Of a DNA stretch of 13,693 nt, positions 1 through 6,021 are shown piece after piece; the first letter of the stretch is position 1; the number at the start of each line of letters is the position of its first letter. This stretch comes from Bacillota bacterium (lineage in GTDB: Bacteria; Bacillota; Clostridia; Christensenellales; Aristaeellaceae). The stretch covers positions 1-13,693 of the forward strand of contig JAEZJP010000055.1 of NCBI GenBank assembly GCA_023415715.1. Reading direction: 5' to 3'. The position numbers and the translations under genes were made by a program. The notes under the pieces are model-generated. The model ran no database searches. It was not told the DNA's origin and saw nothing but the letters and a program-made list of their open reading frames with translations.

Positions 1-741
1 CTGGAAATGGCGCTGCATGACGAGGAAATCCTGCGCACCATGGCCGGCGGCATTGCGGGCTTGAGCGTTGTTGCGGACAGTCTCTCGGCCATACGTTACG
101 CGAAGGTGAAACCTGTCCGCAATGACCAAGGCCTGGCAGTGGACTTTCAGGTGGAAGGCGATTTCCCCAAATATGGCAACAATGATAATACTGCGGATGC
201 CATCGCCATCGACGTGGTCAAAAGCTTCATGACTAAGCTCCGCACCCACAGGACTTACCGTGAATCTCTGCCGACTATGTCGGTGCTGACGATTACCTCC
301 AACGTGGTATACGGCAAGAAGACTGGCTCCACCCCCGACGGCCGCAAGCAGGGCGAACCCTTCGCACCCGGTGCCAACCCCATGCATGGCCGGGATGTAA
401 AGGGATGTGTCGCCAGCATGAAGAGCGTCGCCAAACTCCCCTATGATCAAGCGGAGGACGGTATCTCCTACACCTTCAGCATTGTGCCCGGCGCGCTTGG
501 CAAAACGGCAGAACAGAAGGCTGAAAATCTGGTCGGGTTGATGGACGGGTTCTTTTTGGACAGGGGCCACCACATCAACGTAAACGTCCTGAATAAGGAT
601 GTGCTGATGGATGCCATGGAGCACCCTGAGAAATATCCTCAGCTCACCATTCGCGTCAGCGGCTATGCGGTAAACTTCATCAAACTCACCAGGGAACAGC
701 AAATGGATGTGCTGAACCGCACGTTCCACGAAAGGTTCTAA
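1..741 (+). CDS. pflB: Pyruvate formate-lyase, C-terminal part (5' end outside window)
   Basis: Formate C-acetyltransferase converts pyruvate plus CoA to acetyl-CoA plus formate in the cytoplasm under anaerobic conditions. The reading frame is open from base 1, so the gene enters from the left edge and only about the last 246 residues are present (the E. coli enzyme has 760). The glycyl-radical motif RVSGYAV lies near the C terminus, with the radical glycine codon at 661-663, followed by the usual tail NFIKLTREQQ and RTFH. The stretch GSTPDGRKQGEPFAPGANP (about window bases 328-384) is also typical of true PFL rather than of the glycerol or choline glycyl-radical lyases. The gene for its activating enzyme follows 27 bases after the stop, as is usual. 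The ATG at base 7 is internal, not a start. Confidence 0.95.
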   Translation: MEMALHDEEILRTMAGGIAGLSVVADSLSAIRYAKVKPVRNDQGLAVDFQVEGDFPKYGNNDNTADAIAIDVVKSFMTKLRTHRTYRESLPTMSVLTITSNVVYGKKTGSTPDGRKQGEPFAPGANPMHGRDVKGCVASMKSVAKLPYDQAEDGISYTFSIVPGALGKTAEQKAENLVGLMDGFFLDRGHHINVNVLNKDVLMDAMEHPEKYPQLTIRVSGYAVNFIKLTREQQMDVLNRTFHERF

Positions 742-768
742 TCATTTATACGACAGGAAGTGTATTTT

Positions 769-1503
769 ATGGGCGTAACGGGCCGGATCCATTCTGTGGA
801 AAGCTTTGGCACACTGGATGGGCCGGGCATCCGTTACGTCCTATTCCTGCAGGGCTGCGGTCTGCGCTGCAAATACTGCCACAACCCAGACACCTGGCAA
901 GTGGGCGGCGGCAAGGAAATGGATTCTGATGAAATCATCAGCGACATCCTCACCTACAAAAACTTCATCCGTTCCGGTGGCGTCACGCTATCGGGCGGTG
1001 AGCCGCTTTTGCAGCCGGAGTTTATCCAAGACATCCTGAAAAAATGTGCGGAGCACGGCATTCATACGGCGTTGGACACCGCGGGTGCCGTTCCCCTTTC
1101 CGTTTCCAAGCCAGCCCTTGACGTGGCTGATCTGATCCTGCTTGATATCAAGGCGCTGGATAACGAGCTTTGCAGGCGGCTCACAGGCCGCGGCAACAAG
1201 GATACGCTGGATACTCTTGTCTACTGTGAAACGCAACATAAGCCTGTCTGGCTACGGCACGTACTGGTGCCCGGGATTACGCTTGACCAAAAGCTTCTGG
1301 AAGCATTGGCGGACTATCTCTCGTTTTTTTCCTGCATAGAGCTTGTAGAACTTTTACCCTTTCATAAAATGGGCGAATACAAATGGAAAGAGCTTCGCCT
1401 GCCCTATGTACTTGGTGATACCGAGCCGCCGGACAAACAGTCTTTGAAAATGGCCAAGGCGATATTTGAAGCAAAGAACATGAAAGTATTGCTCAAGGAG
1501 TGA
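769..1503 (+). CDS. pflA: Pyruvate formate-lyase activating enzyme (radical SAM)
   Basis: This enzyme uses S-adenosylmethionine and a 4Fe-4S cluster to make the glycyl radical on pyruvate formate-lyase. The 244-residue protein is of normal length. The cluster motif CX3CX2C is C30, C34 and C37 (CGLRCKYCHNPDTW), and the SAM-binding GGEP motif is at about 76-79. The N-terminal stretch with GTLDGPGIRYVLFLQGC is the hallmark of the PflA family. I chose the ATG at 769 because AGGAAG at 755-760 sits 8 bases upstream and the protein then begins MGVTGRIHS, as family members do; the GTG at 760 overlaps that ribosome binding site. It is probably co-transcribed with the upstream pflB, and a hairpin terminator follows 13 bases after the stop. 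Confidence 0.96.
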   Translation: MGVTGRIHSVESFGTLDGPGIRYVLFLQGCGLRCKYCHNPDTWQVGGGKEMDSDEIISDILTYKNFIRSGGVTLSGGEPLLQPEFIQDILKKCAEHGIHTALDTAGAVPLSVSKPALDVADLILLDIKALDNELCRRLTGRGNKDTLDTLVYCETQHKPVWLRHVLVPGITLDQKLLEALADYLSFFSCIELVELLPFHKMGEYKWKELRLPYVLGDTEPPDKQSLKMAKAIFEAKNMKVLLKE

Positions 1504-1516
1504 CAAATTCCAATTC

Positions 1517-1543
1517 AAAAGCGCCCATCTTTAGGGTGCTTTT
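1517..1543. terminator. Intrinsic terminator between pflA and the convergent ABC operon
   Basis: A 10-bp stem (AAAAGCGCCC with GGGTGCTTTT, one G-T pair) and a 7-base loop. The arms carry A4 and T4 at the outer ends, so it can work in both directions. It lies 13 bases past the pflA stop and 16 bases past the end of the minus-strand permease gene, and so separates two convergent units. Confidence 0.8.
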
Positions 1544-1559
1544 GATTATAAATTTAAAA

Positions 1560-2351
1560 TCAGCTTCCCGTGCTCTTGTAATGCCTGACGCCAACGCGCC
1601 ACACCAGCAGAGAAAAAAGAAGAAATAATCCGCCGGCAGGCAGCGCCAGGCATCCCTTCCAAACGCTTTCGCCCCAGCCGCAGGCTGCCGAGGCGGGATA
1701 ATAGCTTATAAGAAGCATCGGCAGGAAAAAGGTGAAGACGCGGTACAAAAGCCGCGGCATATATTCCACCGGGCAGCGGGTTACCTGGTAGCTGGCATTG
1801 GTGAAGATATAGATCCAATCCAGCGCCTTGATGGTGAATATGGCAATGCCGGAGCTGAATACAAAAACGCCGCAATACATCAGCGCGCCGCCTATCAGCG
1901 CAAGAAGCAAAATCAGCCCATTGGCCGCGTTCAGTATGATCCCCTGCCGGTTCAAAGACCAGATGATCACCGCCAGCCCGGCAACAACCCTTGAAAGCCT
2001 GTGGATGTGAAAATACGATCCCGCCACTTGCACAAACAGCGTGCGCGGGCGCAGCAGCAGCCTGTCAAAATCCCCGGAGCGGATCATTTTCCAGGGGAAA
2101 TAATCAAAACCCCTGCACAGGCTTTCGGCAATCCCAAAGGATGTGACGGCGATGGCATAGATCAACATGATCCTTTCCAGCGTCCAAGGGCCAATGGAAC
2201 CAAAGCGGGAGAAAAGAAAAATGGTGGCAATGGGGTCGGTTACAACAACGAACAATACCTGCAGCACCATCAGCCACCAGCCTTTGTATTCCAGACCGGT
2301 TAAAAGGTGCATTCGGAGCATACTCAAATAGACTTTGAGTTCCTGCCGCAT
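1560..2351 (-). CDS. ABC-2 type exporter permease subunit (COG3694-like)
   Basis: A 263-residue integral membrane protein with about six hydrophobic segments (roughly 27-50, 60-78, 122-138, 143-168, 200-220, 235-252). It has features of the ABC-2 permeases that pair with COG4586-type ATPases: an N-terminal KVYLSMLRMHLLTGLEYK stretch, a loop with SGDFDRLLLRP (92-102), and a late segment with FFLPMLLISYYPA (208-220). It should form the membrane channel together with the neighbouring permease; the exported substrate is not visible from sequence. It is the last gene of the minus-strand operon. Its ATG lies 3 bases past the stop of the preceding permease, and its ribosome binding site (GGGGGATGA) lies inside the end of that gene, so translation is probably coupled. 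Confidence 0.85.
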   Translation of the reverse strand: MRQELKVYLSMLRMHLLTGLEYKGWWLMVLQVLFVVVTDPIATIFLFSRFGSIGPWTLERIMLIYAIAVTSFGIAESLCRGFDYFPWKMIRSGDFDRLLLRPRTLFVQVAGSYFHIHRLSRVVAGLAVIIWSLNRQGIILNAANGLILLLALIGGALMYCGVFVFSSGIAIFTIKALDWIYIFTNASYQVTRCPVEYMPRLLYRVFTFFLPMLLISYYPASAACGWGESVWKGCLALPAGGLFLLFSLLVWRVGVRHYKSTGS

Positions 2352-2354
2352 GTT

Positions 2355-3185
2355 TCATCCCCCCTGTACGATCAGCGATTTCAGCTTGCATCCCATGAGC
2401 GCTTTCCCAATCAGTACAAAAACCATCGTCCAGAACATCTGCATGAAGATTGCCTCAATTCCCTGTGTCCATATCATGGATCCCACATACAGCCGTACAG
2501 GTATATCCAGATATCCTGCGAAGGGCTGGTATAAAAGCACCTTTTGCAGAGCGTCCGGCCATAGCTGCAAGGGCAGATATCCGCCTGAAAGCACGCCGCT
2601 TACGAGAAGCAGCATGTAAGTGGGGCCTTCCCCCCAGGTAATGTTCAGCCGTACAGCGGTGATCAGCATTCCGTAAGCTGTGCAAAGCAGGAACGCGCCT
2701 GTGGCGGAGAAGATGAACATCAATAAGCCGGCCAAAGAAACCGGCGGGGAGAGATGCATGGCGCCTGGCATCAAAAACCCGGCCAGCACCGTCAATATTC
2801 CACGCACCCAAAATCCTCCCAGCCGCCCGGCAGCAGTGTGCGCAAACCACTGGCCATACAGCGTAAGCGGACGGCATAGTGCAATGCCCACGTTTCCGCT
2901 GGTGATCTGGGAAAGAATATCCCCGTCGATGCTCATAGGCTGCAGCGGTACCAGGAACTGTGCGATCCACACATAGGAGATCACCTGGGAAAGTGTCAAG
3001 CCGTTCATGCTGAAAGCGCCATTTTGCGCATGCTTGTAAAAGACAGTAAATACAACGATCTCAATCAATGCCCAGAAGATGCTGATGCTGGCCGATGACA
3101 GCCCGGCCAGGCGGTACTGCAGGCTTTGGGCAAACTGGATGCGGAAAATAGACAGGCAGGCTTTCAAATGATTTGCTCTTTTCAT
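2355..3185 (-). CDS. ABC-2 type exporter permease subunit (COG4587-like)
   Basis: A 276-residue membrane protein, the second permease of the three-gene exporter. Hydrophobic segments are at about 32-50, 68-84, 125-142, 150-178, 188-205 and 243-262. The cytoplasmic N terminus with QYRLAG (23-28) and the loop with ITSGNVGIALCRPL (94-107) match the family pattern also seen in its partner. I chose the ATG at 3185 because GTAGGTGG lies just upstream and the protein then begins MKRANHLKACLSIFRIQF; the longer open frame to 3335 would only read through the ATPase gene in another frame. The start is 8 bases past the ATPase stop and the gene ends 3 bases before the next permease, so the three form one tight operon. 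Confidence 0.87.
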   Translation of the reverse strand: MKRANHLKACLSIFRIQFAQSLQYRLAGLSSASISIFWALIEIVVFTVFYKHAQNGAFSMNGLTLSQVISYVWIAQFLVPLQPMSIDGDILSQITSGNVGIALCRPLTLYGQWFAHTAAGRLGGFWVRGILTVLAGFLMPGAMHLSPPVSLAGLLMFIFSATGAFLLCTAYGMLITAVRLNITWGEGPTYMLLLVSGVLSGGYLPLQLWPDALQKVLLYQPFAGYLDIPVRLYVGSMIWTQGIEAIFMQMFWTMVFVLIGKALMGCKLKSLIVQGG

Positions 3186-3193
3186 GATGCCAC

Positions 3194-4003
3194 CTACAGC
3201 GCCATTTCCCGGTACATGGCCGCAATGGTCTCGTTGATATCCTGCCTGTCCCCGGCGGAATAGCGTGCCTTGAGCGTTTCCAAAGTGCCGTCGAACAAAA
3301 TGGTCCCGTGGCCTATCACCATCACCCGGCTGCATAGCGCCTCAATGTCGTCCATATCGTGGGTGGTAAGGACCATGGTAGTGCCGCGCTTTTTATTTTC
3401 CTCCTTGAGAAAAGCCCGCAGAGCCAGCTTGGAGACAGCATCCAGGCCAATGGTGGGCTCGTCCAGGAATAGGATTTGCGGGCTGTGCAAAAGGGAGGCT
3501 GCCAGCTCGCAGCGCATGCGCTGGCCCAGTGAAAGCTGCCGCACGGGGGTTTTAAGAAGGTTTTCGATATCCAAAGCCTCCGTGAGTTCCGTTAGCCGCG
3601 TTTTGTATTCCTCTTTCGAGATGGCGTAAATATTCCGCAGAAGGTCGAAAGAGTCTTTTACCGGAACATCCCACCACAATTGGCTTCGCTGGCCGAAAAC
3701 TACGCCTATCTGTGCAACATGGGCTACCCGCTCATTCCAGGGGACGCGCCCGCAGATATGGCATTCGCCGCTGTCAGGTACCAGGATTCCGCTCATAACT
3801 TTGACTGTGGTGGATTTTCCTGCGCCGTTAGGGCCTATATACCCCACTAGTTCCCCCTTGTGAATGGTCAGGCTCACGTTGTCCAGCGCCGTGACCCGCC
3901 GCACGTTCCGCATAAACGCGCCCTTCAAAAGGCCCCATTTGCCCTCGGGCCGCTCGTACACGCGGAAGTGCTTGCTGATATTGCTTAGTATGATCTGCTC
4001 CAT
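3194..4003 (-). CDS. ABC transporter ATP-binding protein (COG4586-like)
   Basis: The 269-residue ATPase powers the two downstream permeases. All nucleotide-binding elements are present: Walker A GPNGAGKST at 57-65, a Q-loop in VFGQRSQLWWDVPV (102-115), signature LSLGQRMR at 157-164, Walker B ILFLDEPT at 177-184, D-loop GLDAVS, and the switch histidine H215. The Q-loop wording FGQRSQLWWD and the N-terminal KHFRVYERPEG are characteristic of the COG4586 group, which occurs with exactly this permease pair. Transporters of this group are annotated as exporters of unknown or drug-like substrates, so a detoxification role is inference only. The start is firm: AAGGAGGG at 4010-4017 on the minus strand and a promoter about 35 bases upstream. 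First gene of the operon. Confidence 0.93.
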   Translation of the reverse strand: MEQIILSNISKHFRVYERPEGKWGLLKGAFMRNVRRVTALDNVSLTIHKGELVGYIGPNGAGKSTTVKVMSGILVPDSGECHICGRVPWNERVAHVAQIGVVFGQRSQLWWDVPVKDSFDLLRNIYAISKEEYKTRLTELTEALDIENLLKTPVRQLSLGQRMRCELAASLLHSPQILFLDEPTIGLDAVSKLALRAFLKEENKKRGTTMVLTTHDMDDIEALCSRVMVIGHGTILFDGTLETLKARYSAGDRQDINETIAAMYREMAL

Positions 4004-4035
4004 TTACTTCCCTCCTTCGCCCATGGCGGGGATTT

Positions 4036-4064
4036 AGTATAGAGGGAAATGTAAATAAGTGCAA
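4036..4064 (-). promoter_or_regulatory. Promoter of the ABC exporter operon
   Basis: On the minus strand, TTGCAC (4059-4064) and TATACT (4036-4041) are separated by exactly 17 bases. Predicted transcription starts near 4030 and gives a leader of about 26 bases carrying the AAGGAGGG site. The -10 is close to consensus; the -35 keeps only the TTG. Confidence 0.6.
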
Positions 4065-4078
4065 AATGCAAAAGCATT
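4065..4078. promoter_or_regulatory. Inverted repeat next to the ABC operon -35, possible operator
   Basis: The 5-bp arms AATGC and GCATT around AAAA abut the -35 box. A second small palindrome, GGAAGTTTCC, lies at 4085-4094. Either could bind a regulator of the exporter. No regulator gene is nearby, so this is only a suggestion. Confidence 0.25.
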
Positions 4079-4145
4079 GGCCTGGAAGTTTCCATACAGC
4101 CCCGAAGGCAAAAACTCCTTCCTGCTCTTTTTTTCGCAAATATGC

Positions 4146-4174
4146 TTGACAGGTTGCCATTTTTCCATTATTAT
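4146..4174 (+). promoter_or_regulatory. Strong sigma-A promoter P1 upstream of a terminator
   Basis: TTGACA (4146-4151), a 17-base spacer and TATTAT (4169-4174): a perfect -35 and a one-mismatch -10. It points toward the VOC gene but is separated from it by a terminator at 4246-4277 and a second promoter, so it should mainly produce a short RNA starting near 4181. Confidence 0.65.
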
Positions 4175-4180
4175 ATATTT

Positions 4181-4277
4181 ACAATTGATGAAGCACATCA
4201 AGGGTGTTTTTCTTAGTATCTAGCTCAGATATAAATCAACATTTTGCTTCCTATACAAAGGAAGGCTTTTTTGTTTT
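4181..4277 (+). ncRNA. Candidate short transcript (about 95 nt) or attenuated leader
   Basis: The segment lies between promoter P1 and an intrinsic terminator, so it defines a short transcription unit with no recognised gene. It contains a tiny open frame, 4188-4223 (ATG to TAG, 11 codons reading MKHIKGVFLSI), but with no Shine-Dalgarno sequence and only about 7 bases of predicted 5' leader. CTTAGTAT at 4212-4219 can pair with ATACAAAG at 4253-4260 (seven pairs, one mismatch), and AAGGCTTTT at 4262-4270 can pair with AAAACCTT at 4281-4288 (a bulged C). Both would compete with the terminator stem. This suits either a small RNA or a ribosome-mediated attenuator of the downstream gene; the sequence alone cannot decide. 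Confidence 0.35.
4246..4277 (+). terminator. Intrinsic terminator upstream of the VOC gene
   Basis: CTTCCT (4247-4252) pairs with AGGAAG (4259-4264) around a 6-base loop. An outer G-C pair with one bulge extends the stem, and it is followed by TTTTTTGTTTTT. No gene lies directly upstream on this strand, so its input must be promoter P1. Confidence 0.65.
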
Positions 4278-4286
4278 TGGAAAACC

Positions 4287-4315
4287 TTGACATGAAACTT
4301 CACATCACTCATAAT
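4287..4315 (+). promoter_or_regulatory. Promoter P2 of the VOC gene
   Basis: TTGACA (4287-4292), a 17-base spacer and CATAAT (4310-4315). The predicted start near 4322 gives a short leader holding AAGGA (4334-4338) ahead of the ATG at 4349. This is the most likely direct promoter of that gene. Its -35 overlaps the end of the possible antiterminator pairing described for the upstream segment. Confidence 0.65.
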
Positions 4316-4348
4316 TGCTGCAGAGCATCTACAAAGGACGTGTGAAAA

Positions 4349-4726
4349 ATGAAGCATATCGATTCCATCATACTCGTGAACGACATGGAAGTATCCAAGA
4401 CCTTTTATGTAAGGCTGATTGGTTTGGAAATCCTTCATGATTGGGGTAATATGATTGTCTTCAATGAAAGGTTTGCTATCCATAAGGCACATGCCCTTCA
4501 GCCTCCGGAGCTCATTGACAGATTCATACATGACGGAAGCCAGGGGCACGGTAACGTGATTCTTTATTTTGAGGCCAGCGACCTGGAAGCAGAATATCAA
4601 AAGCTTGTTCAAGCCGGCGTCAACGTGATACATGGTATTGTTCAGGTGCCATGGCAGAAGCTTTTCCGCGTCTATGATCCAGATGGGCACATCATAGAAA
4701 TAGGCTCCCCTTTTGAACCGGTCTGA
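4349..4726 (+). CDS. VOC superfamily protein (glyoxalase/bleomycin-resistance fold)
   Basis: A 125-residue single-domain protein of the vicinal-oxygen-chelate superfamily: two beta-alpha-beta-beta-beta modules, normally a homodimer. The first module starts MKHIDSIILVNDMEVSKTFYVRLIGLE, and the second ends with RVYDPDGHIIEIGSP, the usual closing motif with the metal-ligand glutamate (E117). H3, H67 and E117 are plausible metal ligands. Superfamily members include glyoxalases, dioxygenases, fosfomycin enzymes and metal-free drug-binding proteins, and the substrate here cannot be told. The gene stands alone on the plus strand with its own promoter and a strong terminator 18 bases after the stop. 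The leader arrangement upstream hints at regulated expression. Confidence 0.88.
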   Translation: MKHIDSIILVNDMEVSKTFYVRLIGLEILHDWGNMIVFNERFAIHKAHALQPPELIDRFIHDGSQGHGNVILYFEASDLEAEYQKLVQAGVNVIHGIVQVPWQKLFRVYDPDGHIIEIGSPFEPV

Positions 4727-4744
4727 TTGCATGGCTGCGCCTAA

Positions 4745-4785
4745 AAAACCGCCCGCGCAGCTTCCTATACTGCAAGGGCGGTTTT
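4745..4785. terminator. Strong intrinsic terminator between convergent genes
   Basis: A 10-bp perfect stem (AAAACCGCCC, 4745-4754, with GGGCGGTTTT, 4776-4785), extended inside by GCAG/CTGC. A-rich and T-rich outer ends let it serve both the VOC gene (plus) and the cysteine-rich gene (minus). Confidence 0.85.
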
Positions 4786-4823
4786 GAAATAAATTTTCTT
4801 AGCATACAACTCTTGGAGGCACA

Positions 4824-5402
4824 TTATTTGCCTAAGATTTGGTATTGGAACACGCATGGTTCGCTCCCGCCGCTGCTTAACGTGGAGGAAACCACCTTCT
4901 TCAGCCGTAGTTTTATTCCCAATGCCTTTTGGTAGTGAAACATGAAATGACCGCCGCAGCAGGCGCAGTAGGACAGCGGCATGGGTCCATCGGCAGGAGT
5001 CAGGCTTTTTAGCCGCCAGCAGGGACAATACATGCCCGTAAAGCCATGGCCACCCACCGCAACTGTTTCTATATCCCCATCCTCATTGAGAAAAGGCTTG
5101 CCCATGTACTTGAGCTCTCCCAGAATCTTCAGCTTTTCGTTAAGAGGTTTATCTGCATGTTCCTTAGCCATTTGTTTGGCGTTGTTTAATCTGTAGCCGC
5201 TCTTGCAGCAGGCCCGGTCGAACATGGCTGCACTGAATGTATCAAGGTCCAGCAATTCATCGCATTTGCGCAATACTCCGGCCATGTAATCCGCGTATTC
5301 CTGCGTACCCTCCTGGGGTTCCACCTCGGCATCCGGCCCGAAAATCGCCTGAATGGTCTGCTCATCCGCATTCGCCTTGCGCAGATGGTCTATAAAAGCC
5401 AT
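4824..5402 (-). CDS. Cysteine-rich hypothetical protein
   Basis: A soluble protein of 192 residues that I do not recognise as a named enzyme. It has no signal peptide or membrane segment. The N-terminal half (about 1-100) looks helical and acidic. The second half holds most of the cysteines: C47, C65-C66, then C126-P-C128 in a GGHGFTGMYCPCW stretch, and C146-A-C148-C149 followed by GGHFMFHY. A final C183 lies in SGGSEPCVFQYQI, a C-terminal pattern reminiscent of ligand-binding domains such as V4R. Nine cysteines and nearby histidines suggest metal or cofactor binding. I chose the ATG at 5402 because AGGAGG (5410-5415) is 7 bases upstream; the open frame continues to 5450. It is divergent from the GNAT gene and ends before a shared terminator. 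Confidence 0.8.
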   Translation of the reverse strand: MAFIDHLRKANADEQTIQAIFGPDAEVEPQEGTQEYADYMAGVLRKCDELLDLDTFSAAMFDRACCKSGYRLNNAKQMAKEHADKPLNEKLKILGELKYMGKPFLNEDGDIETVAVGGHGFTGMYCPCWRLKSLTPADGPMPLSYCACCGGHFMFHYQKALGIKLRLKKVVSSTLSSGGSEPCVFQYQILGK

Positions 5403-5489
5403 ATTCATTCCTCCTATAACCATTTTTCTTTCGCTGCATAATACTTCCATGCATAATGATAACAGACTTCTATAATGGGAGGCAAGACC
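5403..5489. promoter_or_regulatory. Divergent promoter region of the cysteine-rich and GNAT genes
   Basis: The 87 bases hold both ribosome binding sites and several -10-like boxes: TATAAT at 5471-5476 and CATAAT at 5452-5457 (plus strand), and TATTAT (minus strand, 5438-5443). None has a convincing -35. GCATAAT occurs twice in direct orientation (5436-5442 and 5451-5457), 15 bases apart, which could be a regulator site. Confidence 0.35.
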
Positions 5490-6011
5490 ATGAAAGCAGA
5501 ACTGCGCCAGTTATCCATTCATGATGGCAGGGATATATATGACATGCTGCAGGAACTTCCCAAAGATGAGAACGGCTTTATCAACGGCTGTTATGGCAGT
5601 AGCTTTGAAGAATACAAGCAATGGCTGGTCAAAAGTCATAATACTGCCAAAGGGACCAGCCTTGCGGACTGGATGGTGCCACAAACCGTCTATTGGCTGT
5701 ATGTCGACGGCCAGCCCGTAGGAATTGGCAAGTTAAGGCACTATTTGACGGATAGGCTGAGGGAGGAAGGCGGCCACTGCGGATACGCTATCAGGCCGGC
5801 ATTCCGCAGTATGGGATATGGCAAATTGCTGTTGAAATTGCTAATAAAGAAAGCCGTTTCTTTGGGGATTGACAGACTTTTGATTACCGTGCTGAACCAC
5901 AATACTCCTTCCATCAAGGTTGCGCTTGCTAACGGCGGCGTGATCGAGAAAGTGAGTGAACAAAGGCACTATATTTGGATTGACTGCAGCCGTATTAGAA
6001 ATGCACTCTAA
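5490..6011 (+). CDS. GNAT family N-acetyltransferase
   Basis: A 173-residue cytoplasmic protein with the Gcn5-related acetyltransferase fold, which moves an acetyl group from acetyl-CoA to an amine. The acetyl-CoA pyrophosphate loop is RPAFRSMGYGK (102-112; R-x-x-G-x-G form). It is preceded by the beta-strand VYWLYVDGQPVGIGKLRH and followed by the conserved HNTPSIKVALANGG segment (137-150). The overall pattern resembles the COG3981 group of predicted acetyltransferases; the substrate is unknown. The start is the ATG at 5490, since GGGAGGC (5477-5483) fits a site 6 bases upstream, while the ATG at 5475 overlaps it. Only 10 bases, containing AAGGAG, separate it from the following glycosidase gene, so the two are probably one operon. 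Confidence 0.88.
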   Translation: MKAELRQLSIHDGRDIYDMLQELPKDENGFINGCYGSSFEEYKQWLVKSHNTAKGTSLADWMVPQTVYWLYVDGQPVGIGKLRHYLTDRLREEGGHCGYAIRPAFRSMGYGKLLLKLLIKKAVSLGIDRLLITVLNHNTPSIKVALANGGVIEKVSEQRHYIWIDCSRIRNAL

Positions 6012-6021
6012 AAGGAGAAAA

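Noticed and set aside
2355..3335. A longer, 326-residue version of the second permease
   Set aside because: The extra 50 residues read through the ATPase gene in another frame and do not look like a membrane protein, whereas the ATG at 3185 has a ribosome binding site and gives the normal family length.
4188..4223. The 11-codon frame as a firm leader-peptide gene
   Set aside because: It lacks a Shine-Dalgarno sequence and starts only about 7 bases after the predicted transcription start. It is mentioned within the candidate transcript but not annotated as a coding gene.
4220..4732. A 170-codon open frame antisense to the VOC gene
   Set aside because: It covers the VOC gene almost exactly on the other strand, starts and ends without a ribosome binding site or promoter, and would read through a terminator. 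The plus-strand frame has family motifs; this one has none.
4246..4770. The identical 11-mer GCTTCCTATAC in two terminators (4246-4256 and 4760-4770)
   Set aside because: The surrounding stems differ and the shared part plays different structural roles (stem in one, mostly loop in the other). A chance match over this distance is plausible.
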